Shown: piece after piece, positions 1 through 9,437 of the stretch | Numbering within the stretch: position 1 is the first letter of the stretch | Layout of the letters: each line of letters opens with the position of its first letter | Assembly (NCBI GenBank): GCA_002315475.1 | Contig: DCGI01000015.1 | Location: 1-23,395, forward strand | Length of the DNA stretch: 23,395 bases | Reading direction: 5' to 3' | Origin: Christensenella sp. UBA1782 | GTDB taxonomy: Bacteria; Bacillota; Clostridia; Christensenellales; DTU072 | The notes under the pieces: generated by a model | Database searches by the model: none | The model's input: only the letters and a program-made list of their open reading frames with translations | What the model was told of the DNA's origin: nothing | Made by a program: the position numbers and the translations under genes

Positions 1-34
1 GGGCGGGCGGGCGAAAAGAATACGTTTTTATGTA

Positions 35-63
35 TTGATTTTCAAGCGTTTCTATGTTATACT
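35..63 (+). promoter_or_regulatory. Sigma-70/SigA-type promoter of the giant surface protein gene
   Basis: A -35 element TTGATT (35-40) is followed by a 17-base spacer and a -10 element TATACT (58-63). Transcription would start near base 70, leaving a leader of about 23 bases that contains the ribosome site AGGGGT (82-87), six bases before the ATG at 93. The assignment rests on consensus match and position only. Confidence 0.65.
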
Positions 64-92
64 ATGTATTGACTATTATATAGGGGTATAAT

Positions 93-3000
93 ATGCACGT
101 ACGTAAAGGATTTATCGGTATTATTCTGTTTGTTGTTCTTCTTATGATTCTCGCCGTATTCGGCGGAACGGCGGTGGTTTTGTCTTCGCATGACCGTCTT
201 CTTTCGGCGGAGGAACCGCAATACGATTCCCTTGCCCTTTCTTTTTCGGATTGGACGGCGTTTACCTATCGGGACGCCCTTTCTTGGCAAGCCGAATCGG
301 TGACCGTAGCCGAAACCGATTATGACGCATTAGCGTATTCTTTACGGACGACCGCCGAAGAACAGTACGTCATGGATACTTCTCTTACTTCTCCTCGCCT
401 ACCCCTCTACGGCGATAACGCGTACACTTTTTCCTTTGCTTATTTCACCAAAATGCGTGCCCAAACCCCCGATTGCTTAACCGTTTCCGTTTCCGAAGAC
501 GGAGAAACCTTCGAGGACGTCCGGACTTATTATTGTTCCAAATCGGAAGACTTACAAATTCTTTCGGTAGAATTGCCTGCCCGAGCCTTTTCGTATCTTC
601 GTCTTTCTCTCCACGTTTTTTACGAAAAGGACGACGCGTCCGATACCGTTGACCGAGCTTTTTATCTCATCGACGAGGACGCCTGCTTAAAGACCGAAGC
701 CAAACGCTCTTTAGACGACGATTTCGAAATCGAAACGTCGGGCGAATTGGTTTATTCGGGAACGAAGCAAATTCCTTCTTACGAGGTTACTTCGCAAAGC
801 AACGCTCCCGATACCTATTATTGTACCGAAGAACTTTCGGGCGATTCCGTTTTACCCGGCAACTACACGTTGACCGTAAAGGTTTTTAACCTTTCGCATG
901 CTTTGCAAACGACGTTATCCCTTTCGTATACCATAGCCAAAGCGACTTTGACGCTGGCGGAGGATTCTTTCGTCTGTCTTTATAACGATACGCAGTCTTC
1001 CGTCTTAAACTATCGCTTCGTCGACGAAACGGGCAGAAGTATTCCTTATGACGAACTCACCGGCATTTACGCTTTCACCCAAAAAGAAGGGGACGAAAAA
1101 GTCAAATATGCCGCTTCTTTGTTCCCGACGCCGTCCGCTCCTTTCGAAATCGGCATCGGCATCGAAAACTCCCCCCTCTTTCACGATTATTCCGTTTCGT
1201 TCCCGACGAGCGAAGCCATTCGGGGGACGGGTTCTCTGCCCTACACCACCACCTCGTTCCTACATGATTTTTCGACCGATTATACCGGAGAAGCCGTGGA
1301 CTTCTCCTCGTTTGTTTCGTTTACCGGAACGGTTCCTTCCGACGCCTATCCTACCGCCGTCGAAGCGGGAAAAACGACCGAATCCGTACAGTATAACGAT
1401 AAAGAATATTCTTTTTCTCTCGAAATCCGTCCCGCGGTCCTGACGTCCGTTTCTTATAACGGTATCGGTTTCAGCAAAGAATACGACGGGAACTGCGACC
1501 TGTTCGACGATGCTTCCGTCTATGTGAAAAAGCTCGACGAAAACAACCTTTCTCTCGGTGTCGAAGGGGTAACCGTTTCTTACGAAAAGGTTTCTTCCGC
1601 ACGTGCGTACGGCGTTTCTTATTTCGTTTTACAAAACCCCGTTTTGCAAGGGGAAAAAGCGCATAACTACAAACTTGCCGATTCTTTCTACGTATACGCC
1701 GCCGCAAAACCCACCGTACTCGCCACGAGTGCCGTTTTGTACGATACCGTCGATTCGGCTGGCAATACCGTCACCGTACAATCCAAAACCTACGAAAAAG
1801 GCAATACCGCCGCCGTCCTTCCGACGGGCTACGACGAAAACACCGCTTTGCCCGTTTACGGAACCGACGAAATCCGCTACAAAGACGTTTCTTTCTCCTT
1901 TTCCGATGAAAACGTCGGAAAACACCTTCTTGCCGTCCGCATCGACAATCCTTCCTTCTACGACCGCTATTTACCCGATATTTTGGTTACGGCAAACATA
2001 GAGGGAACCATAAATCCCGCCGTCCTGACGGTGGAAGAAACCGCACGAAACGGATTGTTTACCGAAAACAGTGCCGACGTCTATCAAAAAGAATATAACG
2101 GTTCGGTCGACGCCGAAAACCTGACTTTCCGACGGCTCGTTTTGAAAAACCAACCGTCCGATTTCCCCGCTTTTTCTCGGTTTACCGTAGCTTACGAAAC
2201 GGCTTCTTTCGAAGACGAAAACGTGGGTAACGAAAAAAGCTTTTCGGTTATCGGCATTACTTTGGTCGGAAAAGATAAAGAAGCGACCGAATACTTAAAG
2301 AATTATTCCGTAGCGGACATAACCGCCACCGGCACAATCTACGCCGCCGGGTTACGCATTTATACCGATTACGTCCGTATCAACGAACGGCAGAGTTTAC
2401 CCGTATTGGAAACCAATCTACCGTCCAAAAACGGTATTCGAAACGACTCCGTCCTGCAAAAACGTATTTTCCGCACCCTTGCCGATGCCAAAACGTTACA
2501 AAACGAAGTAGCCGAAGCCAAAACGTCGGAAGGAAGTTATTTCCTGCGTGCCGACAGCATTTCCGACAACTACGTTATCGGGGACGTCTCGGAGTCTTTT
2601 GCCTATGCGACTTCGACGTACGTCATCCTGCGTATGGACGTAACCGCCGCTTCCAAAGTGCGGCAAACCCTTCTTTCCGATACGTTGTCTTTGGCGGGAG
2701 GCAATACGTTCGCCATGTTGTCGGGCGGCAGCTTTACCCCCGATTTTCGTTCTTACGTGTCGGGCGAGAACCTTTCCACCGGTCTGACCGTATCCTATCG
2801 AATCGATGACGCCGACCAATGCGTCGCTTGGGACGGCGTTACCGTTCAAACCAAACAAACGGGTTCTTTCACGTTAACCTGTTCGCAACGAGGAAACGAT
2901 TATTATTATCCCGCCGACGATATTGTCATCACCGTAGAGGTTTTACAAAACGACCTTTCGGGAAGAATTCGGGAGGGACAAGAATCCGCCCTGTACAGCG

Positions 3001-6000
3001 GAAACCCCCTTCCCGTTTTAACGGAAGAACAGCTTGCCGTTTATCAAAAGGGCAACACCGTAAACGGTACTTCCGCACCGTCCGAAGCGATTTTGAAAGA
3101 CGGTACTTCGTACTACCTATATTCTTTTAACGCCGATACCGTATTGGATTCCTTTACCGCCGATTATTCGATAAAAGGGGACTATTACGTCGTTACGGGC
3201 GAAACGTACGGACTTGCCGACGCGTATAACGCTTATCAAGCTTATTATGAAAGAAGTTATCGGATTTCTTCGGTCACCGTAGGAGAAACCGTACCCGTCG
3301 CGGTCTATTACGAAAAGCAATACGCCGTAACGGAAGACACGTCGGTGAAAAAAGATAAAGTTTATTACGTTATTTCTTACGTTCCCATGACGGTGACGGC
3401 GGATGAAGTGATTCCGCAAGGCATCTGCTACGAAAAAGACGGAGAAAGGTACGTCCGCACCGAAGACAGGTATTTTTCGGTGGGAAAAGAGTACTATCGC
3501 CTGTGTTACAAAGTAGCCGATACCGAAGTAGGCGTTTCCGTTCAGGAATACGATACTCTGTATACCGAAATCGACGCTTACACTTTGACGCACGATACCG
3601 TCTTCGAAAGCGGAAAGACCTATTACGAAGGGGTATACTCTCCCGTTTTCTTTATCTTTGCAGGTGAAAAAGCAGACAGTTCTTTATACTTTGCCAAGAG
3701 TGAAGACGTATACACGCCTACCGGTGACGGTACCTTCATCGACGGCAAAGACTACTATCGCCTTTACTACACCGCCACCGATGTCGCAATAGACGGCGTG
3801 AGCGAATACTATTCACAGTCGGTCGCGTATGTGTTGACGGAGGATACTTCTTTCTTAACGGGCAAAACGTATTATTATGAAAATCAAGGGCATTATCTGC
3901 CTTTATATAACAAAGTCGGACAGGTACGGGGAGAAGCGTATTACGAAAAAGTCATTTCTTACCTCTTAGAACCCTCTCCCGTTTTTTCCGGCAACACCTA
4001 TTTCGTAGCAGACTATAAATCGGCGACTTTTCTGGATGCGCCCGTATTGCCGGACAGTCCTTATTACGTGGTAACCGATTTGTATGAAAAAACGACGGAC
4101 GAGACTTTCGATCCGTTCACGACCTATTACACCGTTTCTTTCGACAGAGTGGAAGCGGAAGGCGGAACCTTTGTGGAAGGGGCTTATTATACCGAGCGGA
4201 ACGTTACTTCTTTGACGGACGAACGGTATTTCGACTACAATACCCTCTACTACCGCGCTACGTTTACGGCGAAGGATTTTTCCTCTCTGCGTACGGTCGA
4301 CCATAACTATACTTACTTTATCCAAGCGAATTCTTTCGAAACCGAATATAAGAACGACTACTATGTCTTTGCAAAGAACGCCTTTGTCAAGACGGGTGCC
4401 GAAGAAAGCACCTTCTCGGACGATACCTATTATTTGCCTTTGGAAAAAACGGTAACGGAGTTTACGCAAGATACCACGTATTATTATCTCGCCTATCCTT
4501 TCATCGGGAGCTATCCCGTTTCCGTTTCTTTACACGCCGAAAAACCCACGTTGACCGTTTACATGACTTCTTCGGTCACCGCCGCCTACGGCGAACAACC
4601 CGATTTCTTCGCCGCCGTCGACAACATGGTACTTTCCGAAGGAACCGATACCGTTCTTCCTTATGACGAAACGGTACGACTTTTACGCACGTACGGAACT
4701 TTCTCGTTGCAACGGGGCGGAACCGATTTTGACCTTTCCCGCGAAACGCCGAAGACGTTGACCGTCCTCGTCGCGCCTGCCGAAAGCACCGAAAACGACC
4801 TCGTTTTGACTTTCTCCGCCACCGCGCCCTATACCGTCGTGCTTGCCGCGAGCGAACTTTCTTATACCGTCGACAAAGCAACGATTACCGTTTCTTTGGA
4901 GGGCGTCACCAAGTATTACGGAGAGTCTTTACCCGACGGAGAAACCTTGACGGACGCATGGCGCATCGTCGGACTGCCTTCTTTCGAAACGGCAACGGAG
5001 AGCTTGCTCGAATCCATTCGATACACCATGCCCTTCCACGCCCTTTCTTCGGCGGGGTACTATCCCGTATTCTTATCGGCACAAGCCGAATCGACCTTCG
5101 CCGACCTTGCCGACCGCTATACTTTCGTTTTCGTCAAGTCGTTCTTGTCCGTACAGCCCATTCAAATAGAAGTCCTGACCGACAAACCCTCTCACGTCTA
5201 CGGCGAGGTAGCCAAGGATATTCATCTGCAAACGACCATTCTTTCTTCCGTTCGTATCGATGACGGCACGATGCAGGAACTCATCGACGAAGTTTTGACA
5301 CAAACCCGATACGCTTGTGCGGTTACCGATACCTCCGACAGCGGTACCTATCCCGTTGTTTTGTCCTACTTCGGCACCAATCCCAACATCATCGTTACCC
5401 TTTCCGAAACCGAAGAATATACCGTAGAAAAAGCCCTCCTCAACAACGGCACGCAAGACTTCGTGTTCGACGACGAAGAAGTCCTTTACGACGGGGAATC
5501 CCATACCCTGACCGTTTCTTACGATGCAAACGTTTGGAAGGATATTACCGTCACCTATAACGTGGGACGCTTCACCGATATCGGAACGTACACCTATACC
5601 GCCACCGTCACCAAAGAGAATTATCATCCTTTGATTTTGAAGGCAAAACTGACGATCGGCACGTTAAAAATTTTTTCTTCCAGCCTTACGATTGATGCGG
5701 TAACCGTCACCGTTACCGACGCTTCCTGCACCAAAGGCGTCAGTAACAAACTGTCGGTCGCTTTAACCGATTTGACGAAATCGGAAGAAGACCTCGACGC
5801 CGTCAAGACCTTGCTCGAAACGACCGCTCAGGGACAATACACCGTAACCGCTCTCTATTCCTTACGTATTACGGACGAGTACAATGCGGAAACCGTCTTA
5901 CCTTATCAAACCTACACCGTTTCGCTCAAGCCTAAGAACGTAACCTATTCTAAGGACTTGGTACTGTTCGGCTATGTCGACGGTAAATACACCAAACTTC

Positions 6001-6251
6001 CATACGTCTACGAAAACGGAACGTACACCTTTGACGTCGGGACGGACGAAGAAGGGAGCGTCAATCCGCTCGGTTTCTTTGCCTTTGCGACGGCAGAGGA
6101 AGAAACGTCGGAATTCGGCATCGTGCAAATCGTCATGATCGCCGTCATCGTCATCGCCGTCGTCTTTTTGGCGAGCCTGTTCATCGGAGCGGGGAACAAA
6201 GCGAAAAAAAGACGTATCCGCAGTAAAAAAAGACACCAACGTTGGGTATAA
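93..6251 (+). CDS. Giant membrane-anchored MBG-repeat surface protein (2052 aa)
   Basis: This is a probable cell-surface adhesin or wall-spanning protein; its ligand is unknown. Residues about 8-30 form a hydrophobic export or anchor segment. Residues about 40-205 look like a separate beta-rich domain. From about 215 to 1000 there are Ig-like/MBG-type repeats, recognisable by phrases such as LVYSGTKQIPSYEV, YTIAKATLT and KEYDG. Residues about 1003-1469 form a tyrosine-rich repeat block, and MBG-type repeats return after it (for example VTKYYGESLPDG and HVYGE). A hydrophobic helix near 2010-2031 is followed by a tail rich in Lys and Arg, so the C terminus is probably a stop-transfer anchor; no LPXTG sortase motif is seen. 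The start is supported by AGGGGT six bases upstream and a good promoter. The sugar symporter gene begins 67 bases downstream with no clear terminator between, so read-through is possible. MBG repeats are common in bacterial surface proteins, so the class is firm but the function is not. Confidence 0.85.
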   Translation: MHVRKGFIGIILFVVLLMILAVFGGTAVVLSSHDRLLSAEEPQYDSLALSFSDWTAFTYRDALSWQAESVTVAETDYDALAYSLRTTAEEQYVMDTSLTSPRLPLYGDNAYTFSFAYFTKMRAQTPDCLTVSVSEDGETFEDVRTYYCSKSEDLQILSVELPARAFSYLRLSLHVFYEKDDASDTVDRAFYLIDEDACLKTEAKRSLDDDFEIETSGELVYSGTKQIPSYEVTSQSNAPDTYYCTEELSGDSVLPGNYTLTVKVFNLSHALQTTLSLSYTIAKATLTLAEDSFVCLYNDTQSSVLNYRFVDETGRSIPYDELTGIYAFTQKEGDEKVKYAASLFPTPSAPFEIGIGIENSPLFHDYSVSFPTSEAIRGTGSLPYTTTSFLHDFSTDYTGEAVDFSSFVSFTGTVPSDAYPTAVEAGKTTESVQYNDKEYSFSLEIRPAVLTSVSYNGIGFSKEYDGNCDLFDDASVYVKKLDENNLSLGVEGVTVSYEKVSSARAYGVSYFVLQNPVLQGEKAHNYKLADSFYVYAAAKPTVLATSAVLYDTVDSAGNTVTVQSKTYEKGNTAAVLPTGYDENTALPVYGTDEIRYKDVSFSFSDENVGKHLLAVRIDNPSFYDRYLPDILVTANIEGTINPAVLTVEETARNGLFTENSADVYQKEYNGSVDAENLTFRRLVLKNQPSDFPAFSRFTVAYETASFEDENVGNEKSFSVIGITLVGKDKEATEYLKNYSVADITATGTIYAAGLRIYTDYVRINERQSLPVLETNLPSKNGIRNDSVLQKRIFRTLADAKTLQNEVAEAKTSEGSYFLRADSISDNYVIGDVSESFAYATSTYVILRMDVTAASKVRQTLLSDTLSLAGGNTFAMLSGGSFTPDFRSYVSGENLSTGLTVSYRIDDADQCVAWDGVTVQTKQTGSFTLTCSQRGNDYYYPADDIVITVEVLQNDLSGRIREGQESALYSGNPLPVLTEEQLAVYQKGNTVNGTSAPSEAILKDGTSYYLYSFNADTVLDSFTADYSIKGDYYVVTGETYGLADAYNAYQAYYERSYRISSVTVGETVPVAVYYEKQYAVTEDTSVKKDKVYYVISYVPMTVTADEVIPQGICYEKDGERYVRTEDRYFSVGKEYYRLCYKVADTEVGVSVQEYDTLYTEIDAYTLTHDTVFESGKTYYEGVYSPVFFIFAGEKADSSLYFAKSEDVYTPTGDGTFIDGKDYYRLYYTATDVAIDGVSEYYSQSVAYVLTEDTSFLTGKTYYYENQGHYLPLYNKVGQVRGEAYYEKVISYLLEPSPVFSGNTYFVADYKSATFLDAPVLPDSPYYVVTDLYEKTTDETFDPFTTYYTVSFDRVEAEGGTFVEGAYYTERNVTSLTDERYFDYNTLYYRATFTAKDFSSLRTVDHNYTYFIQANSFETEYKNDYYVFAKNAFVKTGAEESTFSDDTYYLPLEKTVTEFTQDTTYYYLAYPFIGSYPVSVSLHAEKPTLTVYMTSSVTAAYGEQPDFFAAVDNMVLSEGTDTVLPYDETVRLLRTYGTFSLQRGGTDFDLSRETPKTLTVLVAPAESTENDLVLTFSATAPYTVVLAASELSYTVDKATITVSLEGVTKYYGESLPDGETLTDAWRIVGLPSFETATESLLESIRYTMPFHALSSAGYYPVFLSAQAESTFADLADRYTFVFVKSFLSVQPIQIEVLTDKPSHVYGEVAKDIHLQTTILSSVRIDDGTMQELIDEVLTQTRYACAVTDTSDSGTYPVVLSYFGTNPNIIVTLSETEEYTVEKALLNNGTQDFVFDDEEVLYDGESHTLTVSYDANVWKDITVTYNVGRFTDIGTYTYTATVTKENYHPLILKAKLTIGTLKIFSSSLTIDAVTVTVTDASCTKGVSNKLSVALTDLTKSEEDLDAVKTLLETTAQGQYTVTALYSLRITDEYNAETVLPYQTYTVSLKPKNVTYSKDLVLFGYVDGKYTKLPYVYENGTYTFDVGTDEEGSVNPLGFFAFATAEEETSEFGIVQIVMIAVIVIAVVFLASLFIGAGNKAKKRRIRSKKRHQRWV
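3099..4500 (+). repeat. Tyrosine-rich tandem repeat block within the giant surface protein
   Basis: This coding segment carries degenerate tandem repeats with the pattern Y-x-x-T-x-D-x-x-F-x-x-G-K-x-Y-Y. Unit starts fall at residues 1077, 1120, 1163, 1207, 1246, 1290 and 1331, a spacing of 39-44 residues; later units near 1371 and 1431 are more diverged. Clear examples are YTLTHDTVFESGKTYY (from 1163) and YVLTEDTSFLTGKTYY (from 1246). Each unit holds a second half ending in a further aromatic pair. The block sits between MBG-type regions and differs from them in composition. Confidence 0.8.
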
Positions 6252-6318
6252 CGACACAAAAGAATAATATCCTTTAGCCATAAGGTTTATTATAAAAACA
6301 AAAAAGGAAGGTAAAAAA

Positions 6319-8076
6319 ATGAACACAAAACCAAAGTTTTGGGACAAAATTTTCGGCGCTACCCCCGGTGACGGCGAAATGCAGTCCAAAGAAGCCCTCA
6401 GCTTCTCTTGGTGCGGATTCGGTCAGAACCTTATCTGTACCATCATCGGGAGCTACATCACCATCTTTATGACCGACGCTATCGGCTATTCCGCCACCAG
6501 CGTTGCCATTTTGATGCTACTTGCCCGTATTTACGACGCCGGCAACGATCCCATCATGGGGAGTATCGTAGACCGTACCCGTACCAAATGGGGCAAATGT
6601 CGTCCGTATTTGAAGTGGATGGCGTTCCCGATCGGAGCCATGACGATCATCTGTTTCTTACCGTGGTTCCCGAAGACGACCGGAGGCTTTGCCGCAGTAT
6701 CCGCCATGTATATCCTTTGGGGTATGATTTATACCGTAGCCGACGTACCGTTCTGGGGACTTGCCACAGCCATGTGTGACGACACCTACCGTCGAGGCAC
6801 GATGCTGACCGTCGCCCGTCTGTTCTGTACCGCAGGTGCCGGTATCGTAACCGTCGTCGTACCGATCATTACGTCCAACATTACCGCCGACAATACCGCC
6901 GTCGTCTCCGCTATCCAAACCTTGATAAACGGACTTGCAAACGGTGACGTCGCCACGTTTTCCGCTCTCGGCGATATTTCCGCCGTTCTCGTCGGAAACG
7001 CCAATCCCGACATTCTCGCCGCCGTCGAAACGCTCGGCAAAGCCAACGTTTCTTTGGTGCAGTCGGGTAACGCTTTGTACGCCGTCATGGAAAACACAAG
7101 AGCCGCCATTTCGGAAACGCTCAAATTCACCTATTTCATTTCCGCCATCGTCTGCGTGGTTATCGCCATGCCGCTCTTCTTAATCGGTTTCAAAAACACA
7201 CGCGAACGGAATCAAAGTTTGGAAAAAGCACCTTCTCTCGGGCATAACTTCAAGTTGCTCTTTAAGAACACCCCTCTGATGCTGATCGTGCTTTCGGGTA
7301 TCGGCGGTGCCGGCAGAATGATGTTCAATTACACCGGCGGTTTGTATTTTGCCAAATACGTTCTTGCCGACGTTTCCATTTTGGGCGGGTTTTTCCAAGG
7401 GGAAGGACTCTATACCTTATTTACGATGGCTATCGTGCCGGGCGGCTTGATTGCCTCCTTGCTCGTGCCGTGGGCGACTAAAAAATTCGGCAAACGCAAT
7501 ACCTACATTTGGTCGCACGTTGCCGGTGGCGTTGCGATGATTATCGCATTCCTTTACGGTATTATTTTCGACAAAGGAAACTACTCTTCGGTCGGCACCA
7601 TCGTGATTTTAACCGTTGCCCTCGTGATAGCCGGTATCCCCGTCGGATTCAGTAACGTATTGACCTACGCCATGATTGGCGACACCGTCGAGTATCTCGA
7701 ATTAAAAACGGGAGAACGTGCCGAAGGTATCTGCTTCGCCATGCAGACGCTCATGAATAAAATCGGTATGGCACTCGGTGCTTTCATCGGCGTGCTTGCC
7801 TACGGTATCATTCAAGACAGAACGGTCGGTACCAGCGTTACCAACAACGCCGCCGCCCTCACTTCGGCAGACAAAGACACTTTCTGGTATATGCTCGTGC
7901 TTATCGGTGCCATCAGCTTCTTCTTGACCGTTATTCCGTTGTTCTTCTATAAGTTTAACGAAAAGGAACAACAAGAAGCGGTTGCCGTTTTGAAAGAAAG
8001 AAGAAAGCAAAAAGCCGCCGAACTGGCAGGGGAAAAACCCGACGTCCAAGAACCGGCAGAAACCGTAAAAAGCTAA
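6319..8076 (+). CDS. GPH-family (MelB-like) sugar:cation symporter
   Basis: This is a 585-residue polytopic membrane protein of the glycoside-pentoside-hexuronide:cation symporter family (major facilitator superfamily), expected to import a glycoside or sugar with Na+ or H+. The family signature is clear near the N terminus: ARIYDAGNDPIMGSIVDRT followed by KWGKCRPYLKW, and the second half contains LTYAMIGDTVEYLELKTGER, also typical. The protein is longer than usual members of about 450-500 residues, because of an insert at about residues 183-265 in the loop between two membrane helices and a charged C-terminal tail rich in Lys and Glu. The ribosome site AAGGAAGG lies just upstream of the ATG. 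The next gene starts 10 bases after the stop, so the two are very likely co-transcribed. The substrate cannot be read from sequence. Confidence 0.9.
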   Translation: MNTKPKFWDKIFGATPGDGEMQSKEALSFSWCGFGQNLICTIIGSYITIFMTDAIGYSATSVAILMLLARIYDAGNDPIMGSIVDRTRTKWGKCRPYLKWMAFPIGAMTIICFLPWFPKTTGGFAAVSAMYILWGMIYTVADVPFWGLATAMCDDTYRRGTMLTVARLFCTAGAGIVTVVVPIITSNITADNTAVVSAIQTLINGLANGDVATFSALGDISAVLVGNANPDILAAVETLGKANVSLVQSGNALYAVMENTRAAISETLKFTYFISAIVCVVIAMPLFLIGFKNTRERNQSLEKAPSLGHNFKLLFKNTPLMLIVLSGIGGAGRMMFNYTGGLYFAKYVLADVSILGGFFQGEGLYTLFTMAIVPGGLIASLLVPWATKKFGKRNTYIWSHVAGGVAMIIAFLYGIIFDKGNYSSVGTIVILTVALVIAGIPVGFSNVLTYAMIGDTVEYLELKTGERAEGICFAMQTLMNKIGMALGAFIGVLAYGIIQDRTVGTSVTNNAAALTSADKDTFWYMLVLIGAISFFLTVIPLFFYKFNEKEQQEAVAVLKERRKQKAAELAGEKPDVQEPAETVKS

Positions 8077-8086
8077 GAGGTACTCT

Positions 8087-8548
8087 ATGTTGATTCAAAT
8101 TCCGAAAAGATTGCAAGACATGGGAGCCGAGTTGGCATTCCCCGCAAATAACCCGTTAGGCGTCATTTTGCCCGTCAAAGACGGTGCCGTCATAAACTCC
8201 CGTTTCGGAAAAACCATCGGGCAAGTATTCCGTCAAAAGAAAGGAGGCGTACGCCTTTCTTTCGGTGACGGCGTATCTTTGGATATAACCCAAAATAAAA
8301 AGACGAAGGAAGTCGATATTCGACCTTCCTTCGCCGAAAGCCGCCCGACGTCCTCCTATATCCTCTTTGGTGACGCGGCAAAATTTCAGTACGAATTGTA
8401 CCGCAAAGAACCGAATACAATCAAACCGTTTTCCGTCTGCACCGTCGTGTCCGACCTACGCAATAACGCCCTCTACGATATGAGCGTCAAAGACGACGAA
8501 AACATCCTAAAAACCGTCCTCATCTGTTTGGCTGTCAGTCTTTTATAA
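8087..8548 (+). CDS. Hypothetical protein in an operon with the sugar symporter
   Basis: I do not recognise this 153-residue protein. It has no signal peptide; the only clearly hydrophobic stretch is the last 10-12 residues (TVLICLAVSLL), too short for a convincing membrane helix. The body is predicted beta-rich, with alternating hydrophobic and charged residues (for example GGVRLSFGDGVSLDI), and is probably a small cytoplasmic globular domain. The ribosome site AGAGG sits before the ATG, 10 bases after the symporter stop codon, and a strong terminator follows, so it is a genuine last gene of that operon. Codon use resembles its neighbours. A role connected with the transported sugar is only an inference from position. 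Confidence 0.75.
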   Translation: MLIQIPKRLQDMGAELAFPANNPLGVILPVKDGAVINSRFGKTIGQVFRQKKGGVRLSFGDGVSLDITQNKKTKEVDIRPSFAESRPTSSYILFGDAAKFQYELYRKEPNTIKPFSVCTVVSDLRNNALYDMSVKDDENILKTVLICLAVSLL

Positions 8549-8578
8549 AACGAACGAATTGCGGTTTTCCCCTTTTTG

Positions 8579-8620
8579 CAGATAGAAAAAACCTTTTTGA
8601 AAAAAGGTTTTTTCTATCTG
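8579..8620 (+). terminator. Intrinsic terminator after the symporter operon
   Basis: A perfect 20-bp inverted repeat (8579-8598 with 8601-8620) has a two-base spacer, so the real loop will open wider. The right arm contains a run of T, and the following bases are T-rich. It lies 30 bases after the stop codon of the 153-residue protein. Unusually the stem is mostly A-T pairs with only short G-C blocks. Confidence 0.8.
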
Positions 8621-9056
8621 TATATTTCTTTTCTAAAAACTTTTATCATTTTTATTGAACTCCTTTTGTGACACACGAAACAATATTGTCTCATTACAGT
8701 TTCTTTGATTTGTGTTTATTTGTTTCGCTTAAAAATAATATCGTAAGACTAAAAGTTTGTATCATGGTGCAATAAACAAACAGATTTTTTGTATATATTC
8801 GGGTTTGCTTATAAAGGGACTCGGCGAGAGAACGATAAAGAAAAACTTGTGGATGGTTGTCCATTTCTGCTCTTTCGTGGTATGCTTGCATTGGTTCCTT
8901 TCTTGTTTTTCCTTAGATTCTTTGATGCAAACTAAAATCTAAATAGAGATTCTTGCAACGAACCATTTCTTTGTCGCAATATATTTTACCATTCATCCTT
9001 ATAAAATATTTTCAAAGATACTTCTACGCCTTGTGAAAGATACCTTGAAATATTAC
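8621..9056. other. AT-rich intergenic stretch without a supported gene
   Basis: About 430 bases visibly richer in A and T than the flanking genes. Short open frames exist here (for example 8757-8942 plus), but they lack a good ribosome site, have no recognisable protein features and mix Cys, Trp and Phe in a non-coding manner. A weak hairpin with arms TTAGATT and AATCTAA lies near 8913-8942. I see no tRNA, origin or repeat array. It adjoins the decayed leucine-rich-repeat gene and may be part of the same degraded locus. Confidence 0.5.
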
Positions 9057-9329
9057 TTACCAATCTAATATGGTTGCGCCGTCTTTGTCGTAGTGCCAAT
9101 AGTTTCCGTTTCGGAAGGGAAAATATTGCGAATAATAAGAGCGGGCGGTACCGGTGACGACACCGTTATCCCAAGCGTTGATTTGGAGGGCGTTCCACGT
9201 TTTTTCCGTTCCGTAGTAGTAGATTTTGGCGAGCTTCGTACATCCCCAAAAAGCTCGTCCGCCTATGGAGGTCAGGCTTTCGGGTAGGAGAATCGAGGGG
9301 AGTGCAGAGCAATGAGAAAAAGCGGCACC
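9057..9329 (-). pseudogene. Remnant of a BspA-like leucine-rich-repeat surface protein, C-terminal part
   Basis: Read on the minus strand this gives a typical LRR_5/BspA-type ending: AAFSHCSALPSILLPESLTS, then IGGRAFWGCTKLAKIYYYG, then a WNALQINAWDNGVVTGTARS segment. About one base is missing or extra near 9112-9122; after the shift the frame continues as NYWHYDKDGATILDW and a TAA stop (9057-9059). The SIxLPxSLTSIGxxAFxGCTxL pattern and a terminal YWHYDxDG...W are characteristic of secreted BspA-like proteins in gut Firmicutes. The open frame is cut by a TAG just upstream of the first recognisable residue and has no start codon, so this is a decayed fragment. The missing N-terminal part is not in the window. 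Confidence 0.75.
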
Positions 9330-9366
9330 CTAATCGTTCCGCAACAAGAACGTGCCCACAACAATA

Positions 9367-9413
9367 AAAAAGCCGAACGGAATGGGGTGTATCCCAAAAT
9401 CGTTCGGCTTTTT
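9367..9413 (-). terminator. Intrinsic terminator of a small minus-strand transcript
   Basis: Arms of 13 bp (9367-9379 and 9401-9413; AAAAAGCCGAACG and its complement) enclose a 21-base loop. On the minus strand the stem is followed by a run of T. It would end a transcript starting near 9503, giving an RNA of about 140 bases. Confidence 0.65.
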
Positions 9414-9437
9414 GTTCAGAAAAGGGTGTTTTCGATA

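Noticed and set aside
1..13. GGGCGGGCGGGCG at the left edge, a possible G-quadruplex or half of a terminator
   Set aside because: It has too few complete G tracts and is cut by the window edge, so nothing can be concluded.
3117..3593. Minus-strand open frame inside the giant surface protein
   Set aside because: The composition reflects the complement of the tyrosine-rich repeats; there is no ribosome site or recognisable domain.
8846..8860. Possible DnaA box (TGTGGATGG)
   Set aside because: Two mismatches to TGTGNATAA and no cluster of further boxes, so no origin is supported despite the DnaD-like gene elsewhere in the window.
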